64,000 bases of DNA from Oscillospiraceae bacterium (GCA_015067175.1 SVMX01000006.1:62001-126000); one strand, 5' to 3'. Shown: positions 9,412 to 18,021, counted from the first letter of the stretch. The notes: generated by a model not told the origin, from the letters alone. Numbers and translations are program-made.

Positions 9412-10494
9412 ATGACAAAGAATATCGCTGTTATTAAAGGTGACGGAATAGGTCCCGAGATTGTTACCGAGGCTATTAAGGTGCTTGACAGGATCGCCGA
9501 GAAATACGGTCATACATTTTATTATGAGCAGCTTCTTATGGGCGGCTGTTCTATAGACGCAAACGGTGTTCCGTTGACCGATGAAACGATTGAGCGCTGC
9601 AAAGCTTCCGATGCGGTGCTTATGGGCAGTATCGGCGGTAACACTTCCACATCGCCGTGGTATAAGCTTCCGCCGCAGCTTCGCCCCGAAGCGGGACTTT
9701 TGGCACTTCGCAAAGCGCTTGGTTTGTTCGCAAACCTCAGACCATGTGTGTTGTTTCCGCAGCTAAGCGGTGCTTGCCCTCTTAAAGAAGAGATAAGCGC
9801 CAAGGGCTTTGATATGCTGATAATGCGCGAGCTTACGGGAGGCCTCTATTTCGGTGAGCGCAGAACTGAGGAAATAAACGGCGTAATTACTGCCGTTGAT
9901 ACGCTGAAATACGATGAAAACGAGATACGCCGCATTGCTGTAAAGGCTTTTGATGTGGCTATGAAGCGCAACAAAAAGGTTACAAGCGTAGATAAGGCAA
10001 ATGTACTTGACACCTCGCGCCTTTGGAGAAAGGTTGTTGAGGAGGTAGCTAAGGATTACCCCGAGGTGAAATACGAGCATATGCTCGTAGATAACTGCGC
10101 TATGCAGCTTGTGAAAGACCCTGCGCAGTTTGATGTTATGGTAACAGAAAATATGTTCGGAGATATCTTGTCCGACGAGGCTTCGATGATAACAGGCTCT
10201 ATCGGAATGCTTGCTTCTGCGAGCATGAACGAGAGCAAATTCGGTCTGTATGAGCCGAGCGGCGGCTCCGCACCCGATATCGCGGGACAGAACAAAGCAA
10301 ACCCAATTGCGACTATACTTTCTGCGGCAATGATGCTGCGCTATTCCTTTGATATGACAGCGGAAGCCGACGCGGTTGAAGCTGCTGTAAATAAAGTGCT
10401 TGATGCAGGCTACAGAACAGGCGATATCATGTCTGAGGGAATGAGGCTTGTGTCGTGCTCGGAAATGGGGGACAAAATTGTTGAGTTTATCTGA
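9412..10494 (+). CDS. leuB: 3-isopropylmalate dehydrogenase LeuB
   Basis: A 360-aa NAD-dependent beta-decarboxylating dehydrogenase, the third leucine-specific step. It shows the GDGIGPEIV nucleotide/substrate start, [11 protein letters not shown] (arginine substrate loop), the [14 protein letters not shown] stretch, the metal-binding [13 protein letters not shown] motif (about residue 243) and [18 protein letters not shown] near 285. All catalytic elements are present. It follows leuD by 15 bases. The first committed gene, leuA, is not in this window. Confidence 0.96.
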   Translation: MTKNIAVIKGDGIGPEIVTEAIKVLDRIAEKYGHTFYYEQLLMGGCSIDANGVPLTDETIERCKASDAVLMGSIGGNTSTSPWYKLPPQLRPEAGLLALRKALGLFANLRPCVLFPQLSGACPLKEEISAKGFDMLIMRELTGGLYFGERRTEEINGVITAVDTLKYDENEIRRIAVKAFDVAMKRNKKVTSVDKANVLDTSRLWRKVVEEVAKDYPEVKYEHMLVDNCAMQLVKDPAQFDVMVTENMFGDILSDEASMITGSIGMLASASMNESKFGLYEPSGGSAPDIAGQNKANPIATILSAAMMLRYSFDMTAEADAVEAAVNKVLDAGYRTGDIMSEGMRLVSCSEMGDKIVEFI

Positions 10495-10509
10495 CTTGGA
10501 GGACAAACC

Positions 10510-10971
10510 ATGTGCTTGATATGCGACCGCATAGAAATGATAAAGAACGGCACTAACCCTTATTTTGTCAAGGAGCTTGAAACAGGCTATGTCGTTATCG
10601 GCGACCATCAGCATTTCAAGGGCTACACATTATTTCTTTGCAAGCAGCATAAGACTGAGCTTTTTTATCTTGACAAGGATTTTTCAGCAAAATTCATGCA
10701 GGAAATGGTGCTCGTTGCAGAAGCTGTGAAAAACGCTTTCGGCGCTGAAAAGATTAATTATGAGTGCCTAGGTCAGGGTGACGCGCATCTGCATTGGCAT
10801 CTGTCGCCGCGCAGGGCAGGGGATATCGAAAATTACGGCAACAACGGCAAAGGTCCTATATGGTGGTATCCTATGGAAAAGATGTACGATGACGCAAACC
10901 GTCCAAGCGAGCAGGAGCTTTCAGACATGAAAGAAAGACTTCTATCTGAGTTGGATAAAAAATTATCATAA
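10510..10971 (+). CDS. HIT-family (histidine triad) nucleotide hydrolase/transferase
   Basis: A 153-aa protein of the HIT superfamily. The histidine triad reads AHLHWHLSPRR (about residues 96-106), fitting the H-x-H-x-H catalytic pattern, and an N-terminal CLICDRI zinc-like cysteine pair is present. Such proteins cleave or transfer AMP from dinucleotides or nucleotide phosphoramidates; the exact substrate cannot be read from sequence. It lies 15 bases after leuB with a GGAGG site, so it is probably co-transcribed with the leucine genes, without an obvious metabolic link. Confidence 0.85.
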   Translation: MCLICDRIEMIKNGTNPYFVKELETGYVVIGDHQHFKGYTLFLCKQHKTELFYLDKDFSAKFMQEMVLVAEAVKNAFGAEKINYECLGQGDAHLHWHLSPRRAGDIENYGNNGKGPIWWYPMEKMYDDANRPSEQELSDMKERLLSELDKKLS

Positions 10972-10979
10972 ATATGACT

Positions 10980-11020
10980 AAATCACCCAGTTAGCGCTGA
11001 ATAGCTGGGTGATTTGCTGT
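10980..11020 (+). terminator. Hairpin terminator after the leu operon
   Basis: An 11-bp stem (AAATCACCCAG at 10980-10990 with CTGGGTGATTT at 11005-11015) directly after the HIT gene. The T-run is short. Confidence 0.75.
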
Positions 11021-11064
11021 GTATGAAAAAATTCATCAATTTTCATTAAATTACAAAAAATTAC

Positions 11065-11093
11065 TTGCAATTAGTTTGATTTTAGGTTATAAT
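11065..11093 (+). promoter_or_regulatory. sigma-A promoter of glyA
   Basis: TTGCAA (11065-11070), a 17-base spacer, then TATAAT (11088-11093). It leaves a leader of about 160 bases before glyA. Confidence 0.8.
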
Positions 11094-11099
11094 AAAACT

Positions 11100-11258
11100 A
11101 GCTTTTTCAAAAACCTGTGCTTTTTCGAGCTTTTTATTTGATTTTGTGTCAATCGCGAGCAATAAAGCTTCGCTGAGTTGGCATGGTGTAGTAAAAAGAG
11201 AGGCTGCGCAAGGTTTTTATGCAGTTTTATAATTCGGATTTTCGAAAGGAGTACCTGT
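11100..11258 (+). other. Long 5' leader of glyA, no recognised riboswitch
   Basis: About 160 transcribed bases separate the promoter from glyA. The CGAGCTTT at about 11128 can pair with AAAGCTTCG at about 11165. I looked for glycine, tetrahydrofolate and SAM riboswitch cores and did not recognise one. AAAGGAG just before 11259 is the ribosome-binding site. Confidence 0.4.
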
Positions 11259-12509
11259 ATGTACAACGATTTAATGGATTCTATCGGCTTCCTTGGTCAG
11301 TATGATAAGGAAGTTGCAGACGCAATGGGTCTGGAGCTTTCCCGCCAGAAGAGAAATCTGGAGCTTATCGCAAGTGAGAATATCGTATCTCCCGCAGTTA
11401 TGGCTGCAATGGGAAGCGTTCTCACAAACAAGTACGCTGAGGGTTACCCCGGAAAGAGATACTACGGCGGCTGCGAGGACGTTGACATCGTAGAAACTAT
11501 CGCTATCGAGCGCGCTAAGGAGCTTTTCGGTGCAAAATACGCAAATGTTCAGGCTCACTCGGGCGCACAGGCTAACACTGCTGTATATGTGGCTCTGCTT
11601 CAGCCCGGTGACACAGTAATGGGTATGAGTCTTGCTCACGGCGGTCACCTTACACACGGTTCTCCTGTTAATATTTCGGGTAAGATCTACAATTTCGTTC
11701 CCTACGGCACAAATGACGACGGCTTTATTGATTACGAGGATCTTTACAAGCAGGCTAACAAGTGCAAGCCCAAGCTCATCGTAGCAGGTGCTTCTGCATA
11801 TCCCAGAGCAATAGATTTTGCAAAGCTGTCCTCTATCGCAAGAGCAGTTGGCGCTTATCTTATGGTAGATATGGCACATATCGCAGGTCTTGTTGCCGCA
11901 GGCGTGCATATGAGCCCTGTTCCTTATGCTGATATCGTTACAACAACAACACATAAGACTCTGCGCGGCCCCAGAGGCGGTCTTATCCTCACAAACAACG
12001 AGTATCTTGCAAAGAAGATCGACTCTGCTATTTTCCCCGGCACACAGGGCGGTCCCCTTATGCACGTTATCGCAGGTAAGGCTGTGTGCTTCGGCGAAGC
12101 TCTGAAGCCTGAGTTCAAGGCTTACGGCGCTCAGATCGTTAAGAACGCAAAGGTGCTTGCTGATACACTGCTCGAAAAGGGCTTCAATCTTGTTTCGGGC
12201 GGTACTGACAACCACCTGATGCTCGTTGATCTGCGTCCTTTCGGCATTACAGGTAAGGATCTGCAGAACAACTGTGACGAATGCTATATTACACTTAACA
12301 AGAACGCTATCCCCAACGATCCCCAGAAGCCCGCGCTTACTTCGGGCGTAAGAATCGGTACTCCCGCTGTTACTACAAGAGGTCTTGTTGAAGACGACAT
12401 GAAGGTGATCGGCGAGTGTATCTACCTTATCTCCAAGGATTTCGAGGGCAACAAGGAAAAGGTTCGCGGTATGGTTACCGAGATCTGCGAGAAATATCCC
12501 CTTTATTAA
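11259..12509 (+). CDS. glyA: Serine hydroxymethyltransferase GlyA
   Basis: A 416-aa PLP enzyme interconverting serine and glycine with tetrahydrofolate. Motifs: [20 protein letters not shown] near residues 28-47, [32 protein letters not shown] (Schiff-base neighbourhood) and the PLP-lysine segment [14 protein letters not shown] (about 228-241). The start at 11259 is chosen because GAAAGGAG precedes it; the frame is open 27 codons upstream but that extension lacks the family N-terminus and a ribosome-binding site. It is the first gene after its own promoter. Confidence 0.96.
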   Translation: MYNDLMDSIGFLGQYDKEVADAMGLELSRQKRNLELIASENIVSPAVMAAMGSVLTNKYAEGYPGKRYYGGCEDVDIVETIAIERAKELFGAKYANVQAHSGAQANTAVYVALLQPGDTVMGMSLAHGGHLTHGSPVNISGKIYNFVPYGTNDDGFIDYEDLYKQANKCKPKLIVAGASAYPRAIDFAKLSSIARAVGAYLMVDMAHIAGLVAAGVHMSPVPYADIVTTTTHKTLRGPRGGLILTNNEYLAKKIDSAIFPGTQGGPLMHVIAGKAVCFGEALKPEFKAYGAQIVKNAKVLADTLLEKGFNLVSGGTDNHLMLVDLRPFGITGKDLQNNCDECYITLNKNAIPNDPQKPALTSGVRIGTPAVTTRGLVEDDMKVIGECIYLISKDFEGNKEKVRGMVTEICEKYPLY

Positions 12510-12546
12510 TTTAGACTAGAAAAAACGAATAAAAGGAAGTTAAGTG

Positions 12547-13698
12547 ATGACAAATATAAAGAACACTGAAGTGCTGTATAACAACTACAATTCTGTAGCG
12601 CCTCTCGGCCTTATTGCTATGAACGGCACGCAGGAGCTTGGCGCAAAGATAAACAGCTATCTTGAAAGATGGGCTGACAGAAACGGACAGAAGCATGATG
12701 ATTTCATGATTGAGTGCGAGTGCCCCAGATTCCAGTCTGGCGACGCTAAGGGCCTTATCAAGAGCACTGTAAGAGGTAAAGATCTGTTTATTCTTGTAGA
12801 TGTAGGAAACTACAACTGCAAATATAAGCTGTTCGGTCAGGAAAACTCCATGAGCCCTGATGATCATTACATGGATCTCATGAGAATCATTCAGGCTGCA
12901 AGTGGTAAGCCTCACCGTATCAACGTTATCATGCCGCTTCTTTACGGCGGCAGACAGCACAGAAGAAGCTACCGTGAGTCGCTTGACTGTGCGGTAGCAC
13001 TGCAGGAGCTTCACAGAATCGGCGTTTCCAACGTTATTACTGTAGACGCTCACGACCCCAGAGTTTGCAATGCTGTTCCGCTCATGGGCTTTGACAACAT
13101 CATGCCGTCTTATCAGGTGCTTAAGGCGCTGCTTAAGGCGTTCCCTGATATCAATGTCAATAAGGATCACTTTATGGTAGTAAGCCCCGATGAGGGTGCT
13201 ATGAACAGAAATATGTTCTATGCATCTGTAATGGGTGTTGATCTCGGTATGTGCTACAAGCGCCGCGATTATTCCACTATCGTTAACGGCAGAAACCCCA
13301 TTGTTGCACACGAATACCTTGGAACAAGCGTTGAGGGCAAGGATGTTTTCGTTGCTGATGATATCATTGCTTCTGGTGAATCCATGCTCGACATCGCCAA
13401 GGAAATGAAGGGACGCAAGGCAAAGCGCGTATTTGCTTATGCTACCTATGGTATGTTCACAAGCGGACTTGCTTCCTTTGATAAGGCTTATGAGGACGGA
13501 ATAATTGACGGTGTGTTCGGCACAAATCTTACATACCGCACTCCTGAGCTTCTCAGCAGACCGTGGTTCCACGAGGTCGATGTTGCAAAGTATATTGCTT
13601 ATTTCATTGCTTCTATCAACCACGATACTTCTATCAGCAATGTTATCGACCCGCTTGCAAAGATAAATGCTCTCCTTAAAGAGCACAGAGGATTATAA
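12547..13698 (+). CDS. prs: Ribose-phosphate pyrophosphokinase (Prs-like)
   Basis: A 383-aa protein of the PRPP synthetase family, longer than the classic 315 aa. Recognisable parts are the GGRQHRRSYRESL catalytic region, VITVDAHDP (the D-x-H ATP/Mg motif), VVSPDEGAMNR and the PRPP loop VADDIIASGES, which differs from the textbook DDxIDTAGT form. This variant length and loop are seen in some clostridial Prs-like proteins, so a relaxed or related phosphoribosyltransferase role is possible. A GTG three bases upstream is an alternative start. rarA begins 2 bases after the stop. Confidence 0.78.
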   Translation: MTNIKNTEVLYNNYNSVAPLGLIAMNGTQELGAKINSYLERWADRNGQKHDDFMIECECPRFQSGDAKGLIKSTVRGKDLFILVDVGNYNCKYKLFGQENSMSPDDHYMDLMRIIQAASGKPHRINVIMPLLYGGRQHRRSYRESLDCAVALQELHRIGVSNVITVDAHDPRVCNAVPLMGFDNIMPSYQVLKALLKAFPDINVNKDHFMVVSPDEGAMNRNMFYASVMGVDLGMCYKRRDYSTIVNGRNPIVAHEYLGTSVEGKDVFVADDIIASGESMLDIAKEMKGRKAKRVFAYATYGMFTSGLASFDKAYEDGIIDGVFGTNLTYRTPELLSRPWFHEVDVAKYIAYFIASINHDTSISNVIDPLAKINALLKEHRGL

Positions 13699-13700
13699 TT

Positions 13701-14951
13701 ATGCCTTTAGCAGACAGAATTCGCCCCACCACATTAAACGATGTAGTGGGGCAATCCCATTTGATTGGAAAAAACAAGCCGCTTTCGCGCGTTATCGAAT
13801 CGGGTAAGATACCGAACATGATCTTTTACGGACCATCGGGTGTAGGCAAGACCACAATAGCGCGAATTATTGCTGAGTCAGCTAATATGCGGCTTCATAA
13901 GCTCAACGGAACATCTGCTTCGACCGCTGATATAAAGAGCATTGTGTCTGAAATAGACACTTTTTTCGGCAGCAGCGGAATTTTGCTGTATCTTGATGAG
14001 ATTCAATATCTCAACAAAAAGCAGCAGCAGAGCTTGCTTGAGTATATTGAGGACGGAAGTATCACACTGATAGCTTCAACCACAGAAAATCCGTATTTCT
14101 ATGTTTATAATGCCATTCTTTCAAGAAGCACAGTGTTTGAGTTCAAGCCTGTCACTCCCGAGGAGCTTGAAAAGGCCATAAGGCGCGGATTTGATGTTCT
14201 TTCTGAGGAAAACGGTGTAAAATATAAGCTTGATGACGAAGCTGTGAAGTATATCAGCCGCGGCTGCGGGGGAGATGTTAGAAAATCTCTCAACACTGTA
14301 GAGTTTTGTGCGCTTTCCTGTGAGGACGGTAATATCACACTTCAGCTCGCTCAGGAGCTTACACAGCGCAGCAATATGCGCTATGACCGTGACGGCGATC
14401 AGCATTACGATCTGCTTTCAGCGCTTCAGAAGTCAATACGAGGCTCTGATGAAAACGCTGCTATACATTACGCTGCGCGTTTGATGGCAGCAGGGGATAT
14501 AATCTCCCTTTCGCGCCGATTGCTTGTGATTGCAAGCGAGGATATCGGGCTTGCGTATCCTCAGGCTGTTCCAATAGTCAAGGCGTGTGTTGACAGCGCA
14601 ATGCAGCTTGGACTGCCCGAAGCGCGTATTCCTCTTGCTGAGGCGGTTATCCTGCTTGCCACAGCGCCTAAATCGAACAGCGCTTATCTTGCTATAAATG
14701 CCGCGATCGCCGATATTGAGAACGGGGAAGTGGGCGACTTTCCGCGTCATCTTCAGAATGAGCATTGCGACGGTGTGGACGCTAAGATAAAGGGTCAGCA
14801 TTATCTGTATCCGCATGATTATCCCAATCATTGGGTACAGCAGCAATATCTGCCCGATAATCTTAGGGATAAGATATATTACACCTATGGCGATAATAAG
14901 CTGGAAAAGGGTGCGGAGGAATACTGGAAAAAGATCAAAAATCAGTCCTGA
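13701..14951 (+). CDS. rarA: RarA/MgsA replication-associated recombination ATPase
   Basis: A 416-aa AAA+ ATPase related to clamp loaders and RuvB. It begins MPLADRIRPTTLNDVVGQSHLIG, has Walker A GPSGVGKTT (about residues 49-57), Walker B LLYLDEIQYLNK (about 94-105), sensor-1 STTENPYF and the C-terminal tetramer domain with ASEDIGLAYPQA. RarA acts at stalled replication forks. The start lies 2 bases after prs with no strong site of its own, so translational coupling is likely. The 3' end overlaps the convergent S1-domain gene by 17 bases. Confidence 0.94.
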   Translation: MPLADRIRPTTLNDVVGQSHLIGKNKPLSRVIESGKIPNMIFYGPSGVGKTTIARIIAESANMRLHKLNGTSASTADIKSIVSEIDTFFGSSGILLYLDEIQYLNKKQQQSLLEYIEDGSITLIASTTENPYFYVYNAILSRSTVFEFKPVTPEELEKAIRRGFDVLSEENGVKYKLDDEAVKYISRGCGGDVRKSLNTVEFCALSCEDGNITLQLAQELTQRSNMRYDRDGDQHYDLLSALQKSIRGSDENAAIHYAARLMAAGDIISLSRRLLVIASEDIGLAYPQAVPIVKACVDSAMQLGLPEARIPLAEAVILLATAPKSNSAYLAINAAIADIENGEVGDFPRHLQNEHCDGVDAKIKGQHYLYPHDYPNHWVQQQYLPDNLRDKIYYTYGDNKLEKGAEEYWKKIKNQS

Positions 14952-15855
14952 TGATTTTATCGCAGTCCTTTGCCGAATATACCCAACTGTCGATATGACC
15001 CGAATTAATGAAATAATCTATATTGTTGTCAGCATAGGTATTGTCCGAAGCGCTGACGATTATCAGCTTTATTTTCATTTTTTCGGGTATTATTGCTTTT
15101 ATGTAAACGCTTGCGTGGCAGTTTACTTTGATACCGCTTCTAGGCTCAGCAAGACCTGCGAGATTGGGTGCGAGCTCAATAAAAACTCCGTAATCTTCAA
15201 TCGAGCGTACTATGCCGGTTACCGTTTCGCCTTGTTCAAAACGCGATATGTTTTGTTCCCATGTACCGAGAAGCTCTTTGTGTGTAAGGCAAATGCGCGT
15301 ATCTTCAACGCTTTTGACGACGGCTTTTATCTTCTGACCAACGAAAAATCTGTCTGACGGGTGAGATATCCTTGATACCGATATTAGGTCAATTGGAATA
15401 AGAGAGGGAATACCACATCCTATGTCAACAAAACAGCCGAACTGCTCAAGGTGCGTCACGGTAGCGGAAATAACATCTCCGGGCTTAAGCTTGCTCAGGT
15501 ATTCTCGTATGCAATCTAACTGTGCGCTTTTTCGGGAAAGTACTGCGTATATGTTATCATTTTCATCGCGCTTAAAGTCGGTGACTTTAAAACACACAGG
15601 TTTATTTACACGTGAAATGAGTGCAATATCCTTAGTAGTACCTTCGCTTATACCGATTGCACCTTCTTCGCGTGGGATAACCCCGCGCATACATCCCATA
15701 TCAACGATAAGATTATGTTTGCTGTCACATATGATACACGGTGCTTCGATTATTTGTCCATTATTAAGACAGTCCTGCAGCGAAAAATATGAATGCAGAC
15801 AGCTTTGATTTTCGATAGTGTCTAACAAAAAGCCTTCAGGCAGATACTCAGCCAT
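14935..15855 (-). CDS. S1-domain RNA-binding protein (RpsA-like, short form)
   Basis: A 306-aa protein with S1 repeats. The first is partial (about residues 25-95, ending SRKSAQLD), the second is clear at about 105-180 (KPGDVISATVTHLEQFGCFVDIGCGIPSLIPI) and the third at about 190-265 (GETVTGIVRSIEDYGVFIELAPNLAGL). These bind single-stranded RNA. Gram-positive genomes often have such short S1-like proteins that are not true ribosomal S1; a general RNA-binding role is all that can be supported. It is divergent from the xer gene across the ancestral attachment region. Confidence 0.82.
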   Translation of the reverse strand: MAEYLPEGFLLDTIENQSCLHSYFSLQDCLNNGQIIEAPCIICDSKHNLIVDMGCMRGVIPREEGAIGISEGTTKDIALISRVNKPVCFKVTDFKRDENDNIYAVLSRKSAQLDCIREYLSKLKPGDVISATVTHLEQFGCFVDIGCGIPSLIPIDLISVSRISHPSDRFFVGQKIKAVVKSVEDTRICLTHKELLGTWEQNISRFEQGETVTGIVRSIEDYGVFIELAPNLAGLAEPRSGIKVNCHASVYIKAIIPEKMKIKLIIVSASDNTYADNNIDYFINSGHIDSWVYSAKDCDKIIRTDF

Positions 15856-16053
15856 TTTGTACCTCCAGTTTTGTATTAGTTACTGTACATAATATGTGTT
15901 CTGGTGGTTGAATATACCTCTTGGCTTTCTAATCGTCAGTGTGTCCGCACTGGCGATTTTATTTTATACCTTGTTTTTACATTGTCGTTGCTGAAAGTCG
16001 TATTAGTTGCTACTGCGGCGGCTTTTTCTTTTGGAGTTATGAAAAAGTAAAAA
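15856..16053. other. Chromosomal flank upstream of the left attachment site
   Basis: About 200 non-coding bases. A hairpin at 15931-15958 (AATCGtCAGTG with CACTGgCGATT, then a T-rich run) looks like a rightward terminator. The stretch 15912-15958 resembles pieces of prophage sequence at 17689-17704 and 17783-17813 and may be a relic of an earlier related element. The minus-strand frame across 15936-16145 crosses the attachment repeat and is unlikely to be a gene. Confidence 0.5.
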
Positions 16054-16128
16054 AGCTTGTAAAAACGGCGCGTATGATGTATAATAACGAATAGGGAATA
16101 AATAACAGCTAATTTCGTAAAATAAAAA
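16054..16128 (+). repeat. Left 75-bp direct repeat (attL half)
   Basis: Identical over 75 bases to 28534-28608. It carries a sigma-A promoter (TTGTAA 16057-16062, TATAAT 16080-16085) and the left arm plus centre of a dif-like site. Identity stops exactly at 16128/28608, the end of the 6-bp centre. Confidence 0.95.
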
Positions 16129-16139
16129 GTTTGCTCAAA
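16112..16139 (+). other. attL: hybrid dif-like site
   Basis: Left arm ATTTCGTAAAA (16112-16122), centre TAAAAA (16123-16128), then a diverged right arm GTTTGCTCAAA (16129-16139) that should be the phage-derived arm. Compare the symmetric site at 28592-28619. Confidence 0.8.
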
Positions 16140-16164
16140 GCACATACAAATATTGCCAAAAGGG

Positions 16165-16190
16165 AAAGGGCTAGTAAATTCTAGCCCTTT
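16165..16190 (-). terminator. Bidirectional terminator at the left prophage end
   Basis: A perfect 10-bp stem (AAAGGGCTAG at 16165-16174 with CTAGCCCTTT at 16181-16190) flanked by T-rich sequence on either strand. It ends the leftward accessory operon and would also stop read-through from the attL promoter. Confidence 0.85.
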
Positions 16191-16197
16191 TGATATT

Positions 16198-16215
16198 TTG
16201 AGACTTAACTTTCAA
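16198..16215 (+). repeat. Module-boundary repeat copy 1 (TTGAGACTTAACTTTCAA)
   Basis: One of six near-identical 18-mers, all in the same orientation; this copy overlaps the stop codon of the leftward gene at 16212. Confidence 0.85.
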
Positions 16216-16439
16216 ATTTGCTTTGCGTTCTGTAATGCGCTTAGTATGCCGTTAAACCATTTCAAACGCACTGTCGTGACTTCAAGCTGTGTGCGTGTAT
16301 TTGCGTCATAATCGCCTTGCGCTTGTTCTTTGATTTCATGCTGTTGTTTTATAGTATACTGTGCTTGGTCATTTAGATATCTGATTAACTGGTCACGCTG
16401 ACTTTCAGACAGCTTGACATTGTATGTCGGTTTTGCCAT
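16212..16439 (-). CDS. Small helical phage protein of unknown function
   Basis: A 75-aa, mostly helical, polar protein beginning MAKPTYNVKLSESQRDQLI. The start at 16439 is chosen because AAAGGAG lies just upstream; eleven further codons are open but not supported. No domain was recognised. It is the last gene of the leftward operon that starts near 18021 and ends at the terminator at 16165-16190. Its length and charge would fit a small DNA-binding or regulatory protein, but there is no direct evidence for that. Confidence 0.65.
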   Translation of the reverse strand: MAKPTYNVKLSESQRDQLIRYLNDQAQYTIKQQHEIKEQAQGDYDANTRTQLEVTTVRLKWFNGILSALQNAKQI

Positions 16440-16449
16440 GTGGTCTCCT

Positions 16450-16692
16450 TTAATCTTTTGTGCAAGATGCATAGAACTTACATAAGTTGTAACAACTAAA
16501 AAAAGGCTCGTAGATAGGCTCGGACATCATGAAACAATCGTGATGAATTTCTTTCAAATCTTCGTTGTTCTCCTGCCTGCAATGTTCCGTGTCGCCTGTT
16601 AGACCCGTTCTTTGATAGTCACAAGGTTTATTATCAACACGACAATTTCCGTTGTCAAGCTTATGCTTGCAAATTCCTTCGTAGCAATTCAT
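16450..16692 (-). CDS. Cysteine-rich small phage protein
   Basis: An 80-aa protein with nine cysteines in spaced pairs (CYEGICKHK, CRVDNKPCDY, CYNLCKFYASC), which suggests metal binding or disulfides. The start at 16692 is taken because AGGAGG lies 12 bases upstream; a longer frame of 103 codons would run through the hairpin at 16718-16739 and is less likely. The pattern recalls the Cys-rich proteins near the right end of the prophage (27587-28441). Function is not known. Confidence 0.6.
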   Translation of the reverse strand: MNCYEGICKHKLDNGNCRVDNKPCDYQRTGLTGDTEHCRQENNEDLKEIHHDCFMMSEPIYEPFFSCYNLCKFYASCTKD

Positions 16693-16717
16693 TATTTTGT
16701 TATTCCTCCTCATAGAG

Positions 16718-16746
16718 TGGCGGTACTTTCGCACCGCCATTTTTTT
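16718..16746 (+). terminator. Hairpin with T-run, plus-strand orientation
   Basis: TGGCGGT (16718-16724) pairs with ACCGCCA (16733-16739) and is followed by seven Ts. The orientation fits a rightward terminator, although flanking genes run left; it may block antisense transcription. Confidence 0.55.
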
Positions 16747-16761
16747 AAACTTAACTTTCAA
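16744..16761 (+). repeat. Module-boundary repeat copy 2 (TTTAAACTTAACTTTCAA)
   Basis: Matches 17 of 18 bases of the consensus TTGAAACTTAACTTTCAA; overlaps the stop codon of the SprT-like gene. Confidence 0.8.
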
Positions 16762-17408
16762 TTTTCTGTTGCTTCTGTAAAGTATACGAAATTATTATCG
16801 GTGGTACATTCGCCGCACATAACGGAAATGTCTTTCGTTACTCTTACGATGTTACTGCACAAGGGGCAAATAAGCTTTTTCATGCTCTGCTTTTTACTCT
16901 TGCCTTTCGGTGCTTGCTCTGCAATGCGCTTGTATATGTTAATACCCTTGATATTGATGTTGTTCTTTATCCATTCCTTAGTGCTGTCGGGTAAGCTCGT
17001 CAAGCTCCAACCAATAGCTTCGTGGAAGTCGATTTTCAGCCCGTGCGCTTCTGCGGTTTCTTTGAATTTCTTGTTGTGATAAACGCCGCCGCGTGATGTA
17101 TCTTTGATGTTGTTTATCAGATTGTAAAGGTGCGCCATTTCGTGCATGAGTGTTCCGATAGTGTTTTCAACGCTTCGCGTGCCGATGTAATCAACACTGA
17201 TATTGATTTCGTAACGCTCGTTTTTGCCTTGTACCCATTGCTTATGCATTTCTGTCCAGCCATATTTGGATTTACGCGCGCCCTCTTTGAATGTGATAAC
17301 GACTTTTTCAAGCTCGTTATTATAGAAATGTTCATTGATTGCGTTAAACGCTGCTGTGAGCGCAGCGTTTAACTCGGTCATAGTTGTAATTGTTCGTATT
17401 CGTGGCAT
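16758..17408 (-). CDS. SprT-like zinc metalloprotease
   Basis: A 216-aa protein with the SprT-like fold pattern: a zinc-binding HEMAH motif (HExxH) in TLMHEMAHLYN near residue 90, a downstream YHNKKFKETAEAHGL segment that supplies the third ligand region, and a C-terminal zinc ribbon (CPLC near 186, CGEC near 199). SprT-like proteins are related to SPRTN/Wss1 and often occur on phages and mobile elements; a role in removing DNA-bound protein is plausible but unproven here. It lies in the leftward accessory operon. Confidence 0.82.
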   Translation of the reverse strand: MPRIRTITTMTELNAALTAAFNAINEHFYNNELEKVVITFKEGARKSKYGWTEMHKQWVQGKNERYEINISVDYIGTRSVENTIGTLMHEMAHLYNLINNIKDTSRGGVYHNKKFKETAEAHGLKIDFHEAIGWSLTSLPDSTKEWIKNNINIKGINIYKRIAEQAPKGKSKKQSMKKLICPLCSNIVRVTKDISVMCGECTTDNNFVYFTEATEN

Positions 17409-17430
17409 TGATTACGCTCCTTTGTGACGT

Positions 17431-17682
17431 TTATGTGAGTTCGTTGAGCTTGCGGATTAACGGCTTGAACTCTGCGAGGTCGCCATAATCTTTAATGAAT
17501 TGCTCTAAGTTGATAGTGTTCTTTAATTCCTCGAAGCTGTCGCAAAAATCTAATGTTTCTGAAATGTGCTGATATCCTTGCCGTGTTCTATATCCGTCCT
17601 CATTAAGTAGGTTTCTGCAATATGCGTAGGTGAGATGTGCTTCAATCTTGTCTACATGGTTACAGTAGTCGATAAAGTTCAT
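17431..17682 (-). CDS. Hypothetical phage protein
   Basis: An 83-aa, acidic, probably helical protein (MNFIDYCNHVDKIEAHL...). No family was recognised. AAGAGG lies before the ATG. It sits between the SprT-like gene and the 69-aa protein in the leftward operon, with 22 bases to the next gene. The length and solubility are compatible with a regulatory or anti-host factor, but nothing in the sequence decides this. Confidence 0.6.
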   Translation of the reverse strand: MNFIDYCNHVDKIEAHLTYAYCRNLLNEDGYRTRQGYQHISETLDFCDSFEELKNTINLEQFIKDYGDLAEFKPLIRKLNELT

Positions 17683-17782
17683 TATATATACCTCTTGACT
17701 TTCTCTCGCGGTTGTGATATACTTAACTCAACGGCATGAGCGCCGCCGCGAGGTTTCGGCGCTCTCCGTCTTTTGGGTTAGA

Positions 17783-17813
17783 CCGTCAGCACTCCAACTG
17801 CTGGCGGTTTTTT
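17783..17813 (+). terminator. Hairpin with six Ts, plus-strand orientation
   Basis: CCGTCAGCA (17783-17791) pairs with TGCTGGCGG (17799-17807), followed by TTTTTT. It overlaps the 3' end of the leftward gene at 17812 and would stop rightward transcription. Confidence 0.55.
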
Positions 17814-18021
17814 ACGTCTTAATGCTGTACAGTGTAGCGATTAAATCGTCAAGCTTGTTGCGCTCTTTGATTAGGCTTTGCATTTCGCCGTCTGCTTTGC
17901 TGATATTGAAATCTTCTGTGCTTGCTTTGGTAAGCTTGTCGCTCACTATTTCCCTTGCGGCTTTTAGATATTCGATAATATCAAGTATTTGCCTTACTGT
18001 TAAGTTTTTCATAAAATCCAT
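17812..18021 (-). CDS. Small coiled-coil phage protein
   Basis: A 69-aa protein that is almost wholly helical with heptad-like hydrophobic spacing (ILDIIEYLKAAREIVSDKL, then LIKERNKLDDLIATLY), so a dimeric coiled coil is likely. GAGGAGAAAG precedes the first ATG; a second in-frame ATG lies three codons in. It is the first gene downstream of the strong leftward promoter at 18079-18107 and is divergent from the RHH regulator. The function is unknown. Confidence 0.6.
   Translation of the reverse strand: MDFMKNLTVRQILDIIEYLKAAREIVSDKLTKASTEDFNISKADGEMQSLIKERNKLDDLIATLYSIKT

Noticed and set aside
7816-9513. Long minus-strand frame of 565 codons opposite leuCD
   Set aside because: It mirrors leuC-leuD-leuB codon by codon, has cysteine/histidine-rich shadow composition and no ribosome-binding site.
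11100-11258. THF, glycine or SAM riboswitch before glyA
   Set aside because: None of the conserved cores could be found by eye.
15936-16145. Minus-strand 69-codon frame spanning the left attachment site
   Set aside because: It crosses the repeat and the dif-like site, lacks a ribosome-binding site and has low-complexity composition.
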